Source: Symsagittifera roscoffensis (taxonomy: Eukaryota > Xenacoelomorpha > Acoela > Convolutidae). Taken from it: a stretch of 64,000 bases of DNA. Positions 21,900 through 34,420 of this stretch are shown in pieces. The stretch spans positions 91,797,845 through 91,861,844 of the forward strand of contig NC_087062.1 in the NCBI RefSeq assembly GCF_963678635.1, given 5' to 3'. The position numbers and the translations under genes are program-made. The stretch's first letter is position 1. Each line of letters opens with the position of its first letter. A model generated the notes under the pieces. That model saw only the letters and a list, made by a program, of their open reading frames with translations. It did no database searches and was not told where the DNA came from.

Positions 21900-23220
21900 A
21901 AGCATAATATTCGGCTAATATATAGCGGTAGATAATCATGTTACTTAGATTGGAACAAGAAGATATTTGCCGCACGAGTAAGGCAAAATTACACAAGTCC
22001 TGGCGATGACAATGATGGGGACTCATGACAGAATAGAACATCCATGAGTGAGCAATCTGGAAACGGCAGAAAGTAGCGGCAAGAAGGAGGCTAGCGGCGA
22101 CACGATTGGACCACAATTAGTGGAGGCATGCTCCAACTTACTCAAAAATGGTCGTTTTGCTGTTTAACTCAACAAAAAAGTTTATTTTCATCCTTAAAAA
22201 CTTGACGGAATGATTCAAGCTATTCCAAGTTTTTCTCACTTCCTTTTGTTGAAATTTAGAAAAAAAATCAATGATCAAAATAGTTTCTTTCAAACTAATG
22301 TCCTTAAACACAAACTAAGATCATTTTACGCTCTATTTCTCAATTTCTATCACAAAGACTTTCTGAAAATCTATAAAAAAATTTCATTAAAAATGTTCAA
22401 ATTAAAATTTTTCTATTTTGACTTTCTACCTGATATACATAATAAAACAATAGTTTGGTTTTTCGAGCTAGCATCGATTTGCTTGGTTGACAGTTGTCCC
22501 CACATAATTACAAAAAAAACGGCGCACGAGTAAGTTGACGCCACATAATTACAACAAAAAAAGTTCAAAGTTATTTCTCAGCCTGGGGAGAATTTTTTCG
22601 AAATTTTGATATATTACGTTACTAATACGGCTGAAAAATTTCCACTTAAGGCAACGTTTAATTTTGTTCGACATTTTGTTGTGGTTGCTGATTTTGCTTA
22701 AATTGTATTCGAAAGCGGAAACCTTGACTGCCTTGTCTAAAAGACAAATGATTTTGCGTTTAATTGATTCTATCAAACTGTCGGTTCAAAATGTCATTCA
22801 GGCTGATTAGTTAAAAGCATTTGTCGCTTTCGGGAACATAAGCAATGAAATAAGAAGTCATTTTTACTTTAGCAATTAAATTTCTAATCTGGCAGAAACT
22901 ATGGCTGCCACCATTTGTCAAAAAATAGTACTCCAAATTATGAATAATTTTGTAATCAGTTTATTATAACAAATTATAACAAACTTTTTAACAGAATTGT
23001 TTATTTACACCAATTAAAGCAATATTGGATTTTGAGAAGCAACAATTGGGAAGAAAGAGATTGAAAACATTCTGAGTTAAAAAATTTTTCGTTAAGTTAA
23101 AGTATAAATGTGAGCGTTATTTTTTTGTTAGAAAAAAGTAGTTTTAATAATGCGCTTCAAACATGGTTCTCGTTTTGATATTGCTATGACAAAATTTTTT
23201 GGATGATATTAAAACGGATT
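21900..23220. other. No gene recognised
   Basis: AT-rich sequence with short open frames only. Translations at 21898-22116 (minus) and 22210-22533 (plus) show no domain and have the K/F/I/N-rich look of random AT-rich DNA. Confidence 0.5.
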
Positions 23221-23235
23221 GTTTTTGTTGTTATT

Positions 23236-23236
23236 T

Positions 23237-23292
<56 letters not shown>
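23236..23292. repeat. (GTT)n microsatellite, about 19 units
   Basis: An almost pure GTT run that abuts one end of the repeat A copy. A second run of about seven GTT units sits at the other end (about 23802-23822), as if the element had inserted into a microsatellite. Confidence 0.95.
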
Positions 23293-23803
23293 CCGACTTT
23301 CGATACGAAAGTAACGGAATATTTGTGCTCAGGGTGGGTTTTTTTTCTTCTTCAGACAAATTTCGACTTTTTAACTAGCCATTTTTGACGGAATTTTTTT
23401 TATATCATTCGAAAGCTATTGTTGTCCTGAGCTTATATTCGAAAAGATATTTCACCTGTGATCATTTTTCGTAAAGTTATGAGGGTTTAAAGGTTGCCAT
23501 TTTGGCCATTTTGACCAATTTGGGACAATTAACGCGCGATATAATTCGCGCTATTAACGCGTAAGCGGAGATTTAATCCGTCTTATAAATCGTTCCAAAT
23601 TGGTTGAACGAAGCTTATTTGCCATAATTGATTTGTTACAAGGAGCGAAATCTATCCTTTTGTACTTTATATGGCGTGTGTGGGGATGATTTTCATAAAA
23701 ATTTCAAATTTTAGAATTTTTTTTTTCATTTTTATTACATTTTATTAAACACTAAAAGGCAGTCGTAACATTCAGGGCTTCGCCCTGATACGAGCAGTCT
23801 TGT
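23283..23803 (-). mobile_element. Dispersed repeat family A, inverted copy inside a (GTT)n tract
   Basis: Reverse-complement counterpart of 17449-17965, from TCCGACTTTCGATACGAA to GCCCTGATACGAGCAGT. The two copies differ by scattered substitutions and small indels, so neither is a recent duplicate of the other. The roughly 5-kb segment between them, which includes the old Ty3 remnant, is thus flanked by inverted repeats. Confidence 0.75.
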
Positions 23804-23864
23804 TGTTGTTGTTGTTGTTGTTTCCGAAATTTCCGAATTTTTTTTGAAAATTTGCCCCTTCGAG

Positions 23865-24207
23865 AAAATCCAAGTTCCGCCTCGTCGTCTTTTTTTTAAG
23901 TCGACCAAATTGAAATTATGAGCTCTCCCAAAGCACTAAAAAGACCCTGTTTTTGTACAGTTTTCCGCACGGCAAATTTTTGAAACAAACAGGCAAAAAA
24001 AGCGTTTTTTAGGCAATTTTTGGAAAAATTTTACCAAAAAAAAAATAGCATTTTTTCGGCGCTCACTCCCCACTTCAAAATAAGTATATATTGGCGCCAA
24101 AGGCGCCTTTAGAAAAGTTTTAGGGTCCGTCAACAAATATGGATATCTCAAAATAGTATCTGATAGGCTTCCCTATAGTATATAATAGTATCCCCTTGAA
24201 TCCGCCC
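23865..24207 (-). mobile_element. MITE of the CAGGGGCGGAT family, inverted
   Basis: Contains the family's internal blocks (GTCGACCAAATTGA, GAGCTCTCCCAAAGCAC, GGCGCTCACTCCC, ATATATTGGCGCC, GGCGCC) and ends with GAATCCGCCCTTG, a variant of the terminal CTAGATCCGCCCCTG. No ORF. The terminal sequence resembles hAT-superfamily ends. Confidence 0.65.
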
Positions 24208-24209
24208 TT

Positions 24210-27200
24210 GGTAGGCTTTTTATATATTTGCAGCTTCCCTGTAACATTTGAGTGTGTTTCTCGTTTGACTTGCGTTTTCTGTGGTTATTCACAATACTTC
24301 ATGAACTTCAACCCTATAGATAGACGTGAAACCAGGTTGACTACTTTAAAGAGTTTCAAAGTTTTTTCTCAGATTTCTGAGAGCCTCAAATTTTTCTACG
24401 TTGACTCAGAATTGCCAGAGATTTAGCTGATTCAGAATTGGATTTTTCAGAAAAGATCGCTCTCAAAATCCAAATCTTCTCTGAAACAGCAACGTTTATC
24501 ATTATAGATCTAGTAAGACAGTGTTTTTCCTTTGATTTCAACTTAGTTAAGTCAATGAATTTAATCGCATTTACTTTCAAGATATTAGGGCTTCTCACGT
24601 GTAATCTCAATAAGGAAGAATACGAAGTCAGCCAGTTAATAGCCGATCAAAATCAAAATAAAAAAACTACAAAAAAAATCATTATTTACTATGTTACTCG
24701 TTGATTTTGTTCCATTACGTGGCAGTGGAATAAATTTAACGAGATGGTGATATATATGAGCTGATATAAAAACTAAACTGCAAATAGTATACCACAATCA
24801 AATTGATATCTTACTCTCATCCGACTCTCATCATTTAACTTAAAACTATGGCGCCAAGTAGTCTGAAAAACAGAAAGTTTCAGACCATTCCTTCTCACCA
24901 CGTTGGTACATTTTTGATTTTTTGTTCTGATATCAAACTTGAGCCACTGTAACTTTTATCCAGGTACCGAAGTCTGGGCAAAAAAAATTATTGTCTAATA
25001 CAGAAGTCCTTGCCGTCACTTAGTGACGCAGTTGCAACAAAATCCTTTTTTCGCTTGTTTTTTTTGCCTCGCCTTTAGAACAATTAAACCATAGCTCGCT
25101 CAGTGAAGTGAAAATCCGATGAAACAAAACAAAAAAACAAGAAAACAGTTTATTATCATAAAATGGCAGTCACTCATCAAAAAGTATTCTATGCGTGAAA
25201 AGCCGGTCCTTGTAGTTTTTTCTGTGATTGGTCGAAAAAAGTCCACATCAAGAAATATTCAATATATTCCAAGTCACAGTAAAACACTCTTCAGAATAGA
25301 ATACTTGATTTTTCAGTTTCTTACTAATTGACGATAGAGTTTTGATCATACCTTCAGTAATATATCGCAAACCTGAGCTCAAAAGAAATGTGTCACAGTA
25401 GTTATAAAATTTTGTAAAGTCAAGCTTACAAAGTAAAAATGCGCGTGATCTTCTTTACTTTCTTCAATGTTTAAACTTTTCGATTTGAAAAATTTTTTCA
25501 TATTAATTTGAGGCGTAGATAAAAATGTTGTCTAATTTGCATTTGAAGATACGAAATGCATTTGAAATTACGAAACAAAATCAATTTGTTTTTTAAATTG
25601 CTTGTTGGTAGAAACATTTTCTATCAGTTTTCAATTCTTTAAAGTTTACACCGAAGTTTTTTAATCAATGAAATTTTTTGTGAGCTTAAAGTCAATTGAA
25701 ACAACCATCAAGCTCCTGCTCTGATATAGAAAGTTTTGATGTTCGAACTTTTCAGGAAAATTTCGGAACATTTGTGGTTGGGGGGTTTTATTCAGACCAG
25801 TTTTGGCGATCAAAATAATGGTTCTCAATTAAAAAATTATTGAATGTATTGACTTCCTGAGTTCAAAAATAGAAAGTCACCCTGCCTGCTTTTTTGGTGG
25901 TAAAATTCTGGGTGTTTGAAAAATGCCAATTTGGACCTATAATCTTGGAGTAATTTAAGAGCGATTTTTATTTTCTATAATGCTGGAAAAAATCAAGAAA
26001 ACCAATGAATCTGCGCTCAAAAACCCTTTATACTGATACTAACTAAGTTTTTTTCCTGCACGATTACACTTTTTATTAGAGGCTTTTTACACTTTTTACA
26101 TATAATACTTTTTATTAGAAGCTGTCTGTTGAGGAGTGAAAACTCAATCTAAAAATTTTCTAAACTTATAGTTAAAACTATTTAAAGCATGTTCGAGGAC
26201 AATCGGAACATTCAAGGCGTCTTGTTCTGATACGAGCGGTTTTGTTTGACTTAGACGCTGCAAACATCGTTTAACAACACTGTTTGGGTAATTGCAAAGT
26301 CATTAATATTTTGTCTGCTCTTCAGTTTTTTACACATTGTTACAGATCCTAAATTGAGAGTTTTGAATAATTCATTAAATTTAAACAGAGAAACTACTCT
26401 TAGAATTCACGGTTGAGCCTGGCGTACTTTTTGTTATTTTTAAACAACCATTAAAAGGTTTTAATTTTCAAAATTTAAGAATTGCTGAGGTAAATTTTTT
26501 TTTTCTTCAATAAATCAGTAAGCGCGTTCATGAAAAACAAAATAGTTTGGAATTTCTCCTGGTGATGAATTTATGAAGTTTGCCACATATTTGAGGTAAC
26601 CCTTAATGACAAGAAATGGGTTACAATCAATTTTATATAGATAAAGTAGCATAGACGCAAAAAAAAATTCATACTGCTTTTGAGTACCAATAAACTTGAT
26701 TAAAATAAATCTTTGTCCCTTTTTTTAAATTATTTTTATACTTTCTAAACCAACAAGATTCAAATTTTTTCGGTTATCAAGGAAATATAATTATAAGGCA
26801 TGCAACGCCTAGAAAGCAACTTTAATTGTAACTAATCTGTAACTTTTAGCACCAAAACTAATTGTCCTAAATTGAGTTTTCCATTTGTGTGTATTTTGTT
26901 TACCATAATTGCGCCTAGAACGTTGAAAAACTCTCCTGGAGTGTTTCTTGCACTCTACGGTTCCTATGGAGAAGTTTTTTGTGTTTCGAAACAAAAATAA
27001 TAGTTTTAAAAAAATCAATTTTGTTGAGATTTTGATGGATTTCACTGCTTTGCTAAAAACTGTTTGAACGTTTTTAAAAAACTATTTTTCTTCCGTTAAA
27101 ATCCAATAAATCCATTTTAACTCGATTTACGTATCCATTTGGGCTATTGAATGGATACGTAAAAGTAAATTAAATTAAATTAAAATGAAATTAAATTGAT

Positions 27201-28900
27201 TTTATACAGTATTTTATCTGATGAAAAATCGATTTAAATCGATTTCAATCTCAAGTTTGTCAGTGCGGGAACGAACTCCAGTGAGCATGTTCTCGTCTGC
27301 TGCCACGAAATCACACCAAAAGTCTAGTACAAAAAAAAAACGGGATAGAAACTAACGGGATAGTTTGGCCTTGAAGATCCTTGCGTCTTATATTCAAAAT
27401 ATAGGCCAAAAAAATAATGGTTCAAGTTCTGAACCAAATAGGGACAACATGGGCTTAGACCGCTAATTTGTTCATTTTATATGCTGCCGACTCAAAATCT
27501 AAGCATAGCGAACAGAAATTTAGAGAAGCGTTAATGACCTTAAATTCCTTTGCATTTCATGAACAGATCCTGATTGACATTTTTTTTTTGCTAAAATAAG
27601 TTTAATTTGAGAAAACTGGCTCGACAGTTGTTTTTTTTTCAGTTCGCTATAAAATCTGAAAACTAAACTCCAATTTAAAACTAGAATTCAATCACGTTTT
27701 TTGTGACCTTTACGCTTTTACTGTTCGATAGTGGAGTTAACAAAGGTAGTGACTTGAATTTAAAAAGTAATTAAAAGCCAAATAATCAAGTTAACTGTAA
27801 AAAAAAAGATGAATAAAATTTTGGGTTTTCTTTGTGGGATATTGTGGGTTGTAGATTGTGGGTTATTGATTGCAAACAGACTTCAAACGAACAGATCCTC
27901 ACAGTATGACAAATTTGTTTTCACTCGGTCTCAATTAAAACGTTTTTTAAAAATCAGCTATTATATTTTGTCACGCATGATTTTCACCGTCCCCGTAAAC
28001 TCCAAGATTGTCCCCAAGTGATTTTTGATTACCACTTTCCCGGGCGACGGTTGATTACTACTCAAAACAATTTCCTGGGGCGACGATTGATATCACTAAC
28101 AATTAGACATCGTCGGTGGTGTGTTAGGGTCATCGCGAGGTGTGTTAAGATGAAAAAAAACGCGAGTTGTGTTAGGATCATCACCTGTCAACGTGTTTAT
28201 CTCAAGAACGCTTGAAAAAAGACATGTTACGGTAACGCTTTCGTAGATCAGCCGGCTTACGAAAGAGTAGGGTGGCAGGGAGGGATACCGTATGATTATC
28301 ATAATCGTTTTGGGAGACTTTTCTTAATAAAACAAAACGGGCGCTTAACGACCAAATTTATAGTGAAGAGATCTGGAAACTCTTTTTCCTTGTCTTAAGA
28401 TAATGTAGAAAAATTAAAGTTAGGCTAATATTTTCATTGGACGGTAAAATATGGTTTCGGAGATTTGCAGAGGATCCATGAGAATCTATCCAGCCTGTCT
28501 AAGCATAGTAAGTTTCTTTTTTTCCCCTTAATTCTCAGACTGAGTTATTTTGTTGAGCAAAGTTCACTTTTTTGCGTCTGAAACTTTTACGGGGTGCCAC
28601 ATTTGAGCCAAAGTCGGCCAGGCTGTGTTAGTTCTGAAGCTCGTGGTCAAGTGAGATCTCGTCCTCAGACATTCTCATTGCAATGGTAGGGGATCGGATA
28701 CAATTATATGCATTAAATGATGTTTCTACAAAAACATTAGCCGAAGCGCATGGAAACGTTTAGGTGATGCTACAAAAGGGACGGTATGCGAAACCTATTC
28801 CGTCAATTAAACTGTATTTGCAACCCGAGAGAATCAGGCAGTTGCAACGAGGTTTCAGTGAGGTTTTAAGCATTTATAAAACATTATACATAGCCACAAA
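24210..28900. other. Gene-poor AT-rich stretch
   Basis: No convincing coding exon or RNA gene. A fragment of repeat A's end lies near 26190-26250 (TTCTGATACGAGCGG). A T/A-rich simple region (AAATTAAATTA-type) lies at 27165-27200, and a short GGGCGACG-containing duplication at 28040-28100. Confidence 0.45.
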
Positions 28901-28915
28901 ATCGAAGATTAACTT

Positions 28916-29110
28916 GCGACCAAGTTGAAAAATTAGTCGCGGCTTAGTCGAAAAGTTAGTCGCGGTATGGTCGAAAAAATAGTAGCTACATGTTTGAAAA
29001 ATTAATCGCAGCATCGTGCAAAAATTAGTCGCGCGTGGTCGCAAAAATGGTCGCGGCATGATCAAAAAGTTTGTTGCGTCATGGTCGAAAAATTAGTCGT
29101 GGCATGGTCT
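28916..29110. repeat. Minisatellite of about eight 23-bp units
   Basis: Tandem degenerate copies of a unit close to GGTCGAAAAATTAGTCGCGG plus CAT. Units vary by substitutions (TTAATCGCAGC, ATGGTCGCGG, TTAGTCGTGG). It is CpG-rich against an AT-rich background. A lone unit-like stretch (AATTAGTCGTGGC) occurs at about 50505. Confidence 0.85.
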
Positions 29111-32100
29111 ACCAAAGGAAACACAACTAATAACGGAAACTATACATTTTTTTTCAGTTTGTTCAAGTCTTTTAGGCTTCACATTTTCTTGCTGTAAGAT
29201 ATTATTAGGCTTCTAACCTATTGAAGGGAAATGTCGAAGGCGGCTCCAGGCTTCTTACCAAAAAAATGGGGAAAATTTTGACAAGCCTTCAAATCCTAAC
29301 GGGACTCCTCAAAAAACGCAAGGACGCCACTTTCTAGTTCTAAAGACTTTCTAAGACAGTTGAACTAAATCTGGTTTTAGTTGAAAAGTAATTTCGATCA
29401 TCAAAAATAGCCGCTATTTTTTTTTGAGATTTAGATGAAATGGTTTCGTCAACAAGATGGTTTGATCTCAAAAATAATTCCACCTTTGGCTAGTAACCTA
29501 AAATTCAAGTTAAGTAAACACGTTCTCTTTCAAAAAACTGAATAAAAGTAAACTTTGCGTGTGCTAGTTCACACTCAATGGGTTTTGGGAATTTTTTAGG
29601 GGCGTTGCTCTCAAATAGATGCTAACTAGATCCTGTGTAATAAATTGATAAAGAGAGAACGGATATCAAAAGAAGTGAAACACAGCTGAATCAAGTATCT
29701 GTTTAAAAGTTAAAATTGAGGGAGTGTCTTGAAAAAAAATTTGGAGACCAGCAGAATCGCGGAAATATGTCGCAAAATCAACGCGGTGACGATAATCTTT
29801 CTTTTGAAAAACTGACGTGAATCGCAATTTTATGATTTTGTGAACAAAAGCTGAATGCAAGTTAAATTTTTTAAATTTAAAAGACAATTGTTCCCTCAAA
29901 GGCGGACCATTAAAAAGACCGCAATATCAAAAGCTTACGGTTTTTATGAAAATTAAAATAAGAACATCGATAGAAAATCTTACATGGCTAGCTATGGTCT
30001 AATTGTGTTGAAATGATCTTTAGAATTAAAGGTATGGACCAAAGGAAATACAACTAGTAACGTGAGCTTTTTAGTAGAGGTTCGTTTCCGGTAGACTAAG
30101 TGAATCGACTTGCCTGAATTTCACCCGAAGCACAACTTCAGTTTCGAAATGTAACCCAATTATATCGAAGTGTGCATGATCGATTAAAAGCTTCAAGGAT
30201 ATCCTTTAATATAGAGAGGATGTTGATTTTTTTTAACATTAGAATCTTTTAAGTTACAAATTCTAAGACGTAGTTTGCATTTCATTTGCAGCTCTTTGAC
30301 AAATAAATATAGACCGTAGCAAAAAAAAATTAAAAAAACTAAGGAATTGTAATCAATTACGCACATATCAAGAAAAAAAGGTATTGCTTAGTGTTCCAGC
30401 TTCTTGTAATAAAAATAATATCGTTTCTTTTATCAAATAAACTTTCAGCAGGGAAAACAGCTAGTCAGAAAAACGAATTACTTTTTTCTCCCAGAGAAAT
30501 GCACCAACTATTTTTCACCGCACAGAGTAATTAATATAGTCTAAATATGATGTTAGTGTTTTGCAGTTTTTGAGATGGTGATAACAAGCAAAATAATAAG
30601 CAAAGTTTCTTTTTCGGTGGCTTTTATCAAATAATGTAAAAGAAAAACTAATTTCAAGTCAAGGTTTATGTTATCTTTATGTTTACAAATTGAATGATTC
30701 TCAGATTGCTAATTTCTCAAATTTCCCATCGGAGACGTTATCATAATAAGCTTCAGTATCTATAAACTATTCGCTTGAGGGGAAATGTGTATTAGTATCA
30801 TCATTTCTGAATAATTTTTCAGAGAATTGTTTAAATGATCATATTTCATCCAATCAGTTTTTTTTGTTCCGATAACTAATGAAAACAGATGTATTTGTGT
30901 ATGTTTTAGTATGTTAGTGGCAATAAGACCAGTCGATACTACTTTTTGGGTGGTGCTACAAAACTCTACAATTTCCTGAGGATTTTGATTTAGGTTAGGC
31001 TGATTTTGAGGGCTCTGACGCTTGGTTTGTGCCTAGAACTATTTGACCCAAGCCGAAAGTCGACAATTTTTGTTATTAAAAGCATTATTAATTCTTTTGC
31101 AGTAAGCAACGGTAATGCAATCTAGTACTAGACTGTTTACAGAACTCATCGTCGGTTTACTTTTTAGCATATCAAGTTTTTGCCATTGTTTTTATTACGT
31201 AGCGTGGAGGCAACGCGGATGCATGGGGCGACAAAAGTCTGTGACTTGAGGTAAGTGAAAAAATTTTCAAGGAATTGAAAATTTTTGGGTATTTTAATAA
31301 TTTTTGGGTATTTTTTTCTTTTCCCATTACTCCTAGTTGCAGGATAGCAACAAATGGAGAAACTTATTAAAATATTTGAAACTATATTTCTATCTGATGA
31401 CAAATAAAGACCTTTTTCTTGCAAAAAAATGTGCATTTGTATTTTGAGTTTTTTTTCTAATGAGCTGCAACATGTAATACGATAGATGAACTATGACTGA
31501 TTGTGAAAAATTTGAAAACTCGTTAAAAAAGAAAAAATATGTGGTTGTTATTTGATTAGTACTTTTTTCAACTTTCATTTCACAGAGTGGTATTTTTTTT
31601 ATTGCCCCTGTGTTCATACTTCTTGTTATGATTATGAATCATATGATTACTATATATTTTTTCATCAATATGATTATTTCATTTGAGATAACAGGTGACT
31701 TGTAATCGAGAACTAGACTTTTTCCCTTTAACAATTTTTCTAACAAATTTTGGTGACATGCTCAATTCTGCTGACATGATCAACTTCTTGGAAATTCAAA
31801 TAAAACTATTTCTTACTTCTTTTGAGGTAGTATTTAACCTATTCAATCAAATTTATGTAGTTTTTGAGCTAATTTCTGTCGGCTGATTTTCTGTTCTTTT
31901 CAAAAGCAATTTATTTTAACTGGTAGGCTTCTCAAGCTGTGTTTTTTTCCAGAATTTCAGTTTTTCATTTTTGATATGAAACATTTTTCTTTGATAGAAA
32001 GAAGTATTCTAAAAATGTATGTTATTTGAATTTTTCTAAATTTTTATAAGACGCTTTGGAAAGCATTTTTTTTTCATTTCTTTCGTATTTTCCAATTTTT

Positions 32101-34260
32101 TCCTATTTTTTGTTCCCTGAAAAACGATCTTCTCAAAACTGAGATTTTGAGTTCAATCAAAAACACGGGTTGCGAAAAGATCTCCTGCTCAACGGCTACG
32201 CCCACGTTTTCTAACACAGAATATTATTGTCCTCTGTAAAGTGAAACTTTACATGCAGAAGAGGTGACTACTTAATTTCTGCAAAAAAACATGTTGTTTT
32301 TGAAAAAGACTAGATTTAGAAATTTTCACCGCTTTGCAAAATTTTCACTCCTCTCGAAAACAACCTTGACATATTCAAGATTTGGTTTTCCATCAAAAAA
32401 TATAGGTTACGGGAATCTTTCCAACAAAAATGGGTTGGCAGTTATGGGTTTGATCAAAAGAACTGGTTGCGGGAAAAAGTCGAACTACCGTGCTTATTTT
32501 TTTTTTTGACTTCATATATAAGAACGGGTAAAAGGTATCTCAACCACTGAGGTTTTGTGTTTTCGAAATTTTCGAAAGTATTGCTTTTCATCCTGCATCA
32601 GCAAAACATAGTCTAAATATTATCAAATTTGTACATCTAGCTTTAACTGGAACCCTAATTACTATGATTGAAAGTTGCTCTGTTGTTTGTGTAGTTTGTA
32701 AAAAAACAACTCTAGATTATGAATTTTTAGTTGAATTTTTTCGTTTAAACGTGCTCTGCATAGCAAACGTATTTTGCGTAGTTTCATGGGAATGTTTTAA
32801 TTGCTTTTGCTTATTACAGAATGTATGAGTCTCCAAAATTTTGATTAAGAAAATTTTATAACTCAAAATTTTTGTGTCTACAGTTTAGTTTTTGGTTGAA
32901 TGAGAATCGCTCCACCTTTTTTGCCTTAATGCTCGTTCATTGATTCTCAATGTTTTTTAAGGATGCTTAAAACACCATCCGAGCCAAATTTTTTGGTTGA
33001 TATATTTATTTGAAGAAAAACAAAGGTTGATTAATTGAAGAACAGTGCCATGGTTTTGCGTATTCCGATTATGAAAATTATTCGGAAAAATTTATTCCAA
33101 TCTTTTTTAGATTTTTACCCATTTTAGTGGCTTTTCATTCTAAAATCTTTTCATGAAAACATCATTTCGGCTACTTAAAAATGAGCCGCTTTTATAGTGC
33201 CATCATCTTATTGCCATCACGTATGATAGCCGTTGATATCCGTGAAGCGATTGATTGTATGAATTGTGAATTTCAAAATCTGAAAAACTAATCAAACTTT
33301 AGGCTCAAATTTCATTGGCTTCCAGGTATCTTAAACTCATTAATGTTCTTAATCTATTCTGAAAACCATCACAGAAAACTTATCGCGATCTCTTAAAATA
33401 AAGAAACTGAAAAACAAGGTTGCCTTTTTTCAATTTTTGTGAAACTTGAAATTAACATATAATCCAAGCTATTATAAAGCCTTAAATTGTTTTCATTTTG
33501 TAGTTTTTTGCAAACATAAACGTACTCAACTAAAATACAATCTTAAATGCTTTGTATGAAAAGACGAGGCAATTTTAGGAGTGCCTCAGTTTTTCCAACT
33601 ATTAATATGGACGGATAGATTATGCATCAATGAAAAACAAGGAAAAAGTAAGTTTCCTCGATCGAGAAGCTTCAACGTTTTGCTGAATATAGCAAACGAA
33701 GCAGCTGAAGCTGAAGTTCGATAAAAATACTTGTTCTATCAAAACAATGACTAGATATTCAAATAAAAACTCCTGAACCATTTATGAGTGGCTGAAATCT
33801 CTAATGAGTGCTAGAAGAAGGCGCACTTCGGATATGATGACGCCTATAGCGCCATATGAAAGAGACAAACCAGCAGAGATTATAATTCTCATGGATTTCA
33901 TGTACAAAAAACAATCCATTATATTGAAAACAAAAATGCATTATAATCGATTCTAATGGATTTTAATGGATTTTTATTTTTCAAAAATAATCGATTAAAA
34001 TGGATTAAAAATCCATTACGTTGTCTAAATTTGCCATGATAATTGATTGTATAGACAACAATTTAGTCAACAAAAATCTTTATAATCGACTTTTATCCAT
34101 GAAAGTTCGGTTCGCGTACTCAAAGATTGTAATCATAAGTAGTGCACCTATGAGTCTTAACCGAATCAATTCAGAGGAGACCATACGGCCTCGGCGGTCT
34201 TTTTGAGGCTGATTTTTTGGTTTATCTTCTCTTTAAAAATTAGTTTTGTTCACCACTAGG
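29111..34260. other. Gene-poor AT-rich stretch
   Basis: Only short random-looking frames; I see no splice-bounded exon, RNA gene or family member that I can support. Confidence 0.45.
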
Positions 34261-34267
34261 TTAGATC

Positions 34268-34395
34268 TTCACTCAGGGGGGGGGGGGATGTTTTGGTAAG
34301 GGAACGGGTGGACGTTTCTTTGCCTCAGGTTTTCACCCCCCTCGCAACCCAAAATGTCCCCCCTTTGATACTATTTTACAAAATCAGGTTTCGGC
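34268..34395. mobile_element. Fragment of the CAGGGGCGGAT MITE family
   Basis: A G-run (GGGGGGGGGGGATG), CACCCCCCTCG, and a TCCCCCCTTTGATACTATTTT block resemble the GGGTCCCCC...TGTACTATTTT part of the copy at 56085. No ends are visible. Confidence 0.4.
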
Positions 34396-34420
34396 CGATC
34401 GATTTTTAAAATTTTTGATC

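Noticed and set aside
23203-23388. 61-codon frame with a poly-valine run
   Set aside because: It is a translation of the (GTT)n microsatellite.
28916-29110. CRISPR-like array
   Set aside because: Units are contiguous and degenerate with no unique spacers, in animal DNA; it is a minisatellite.
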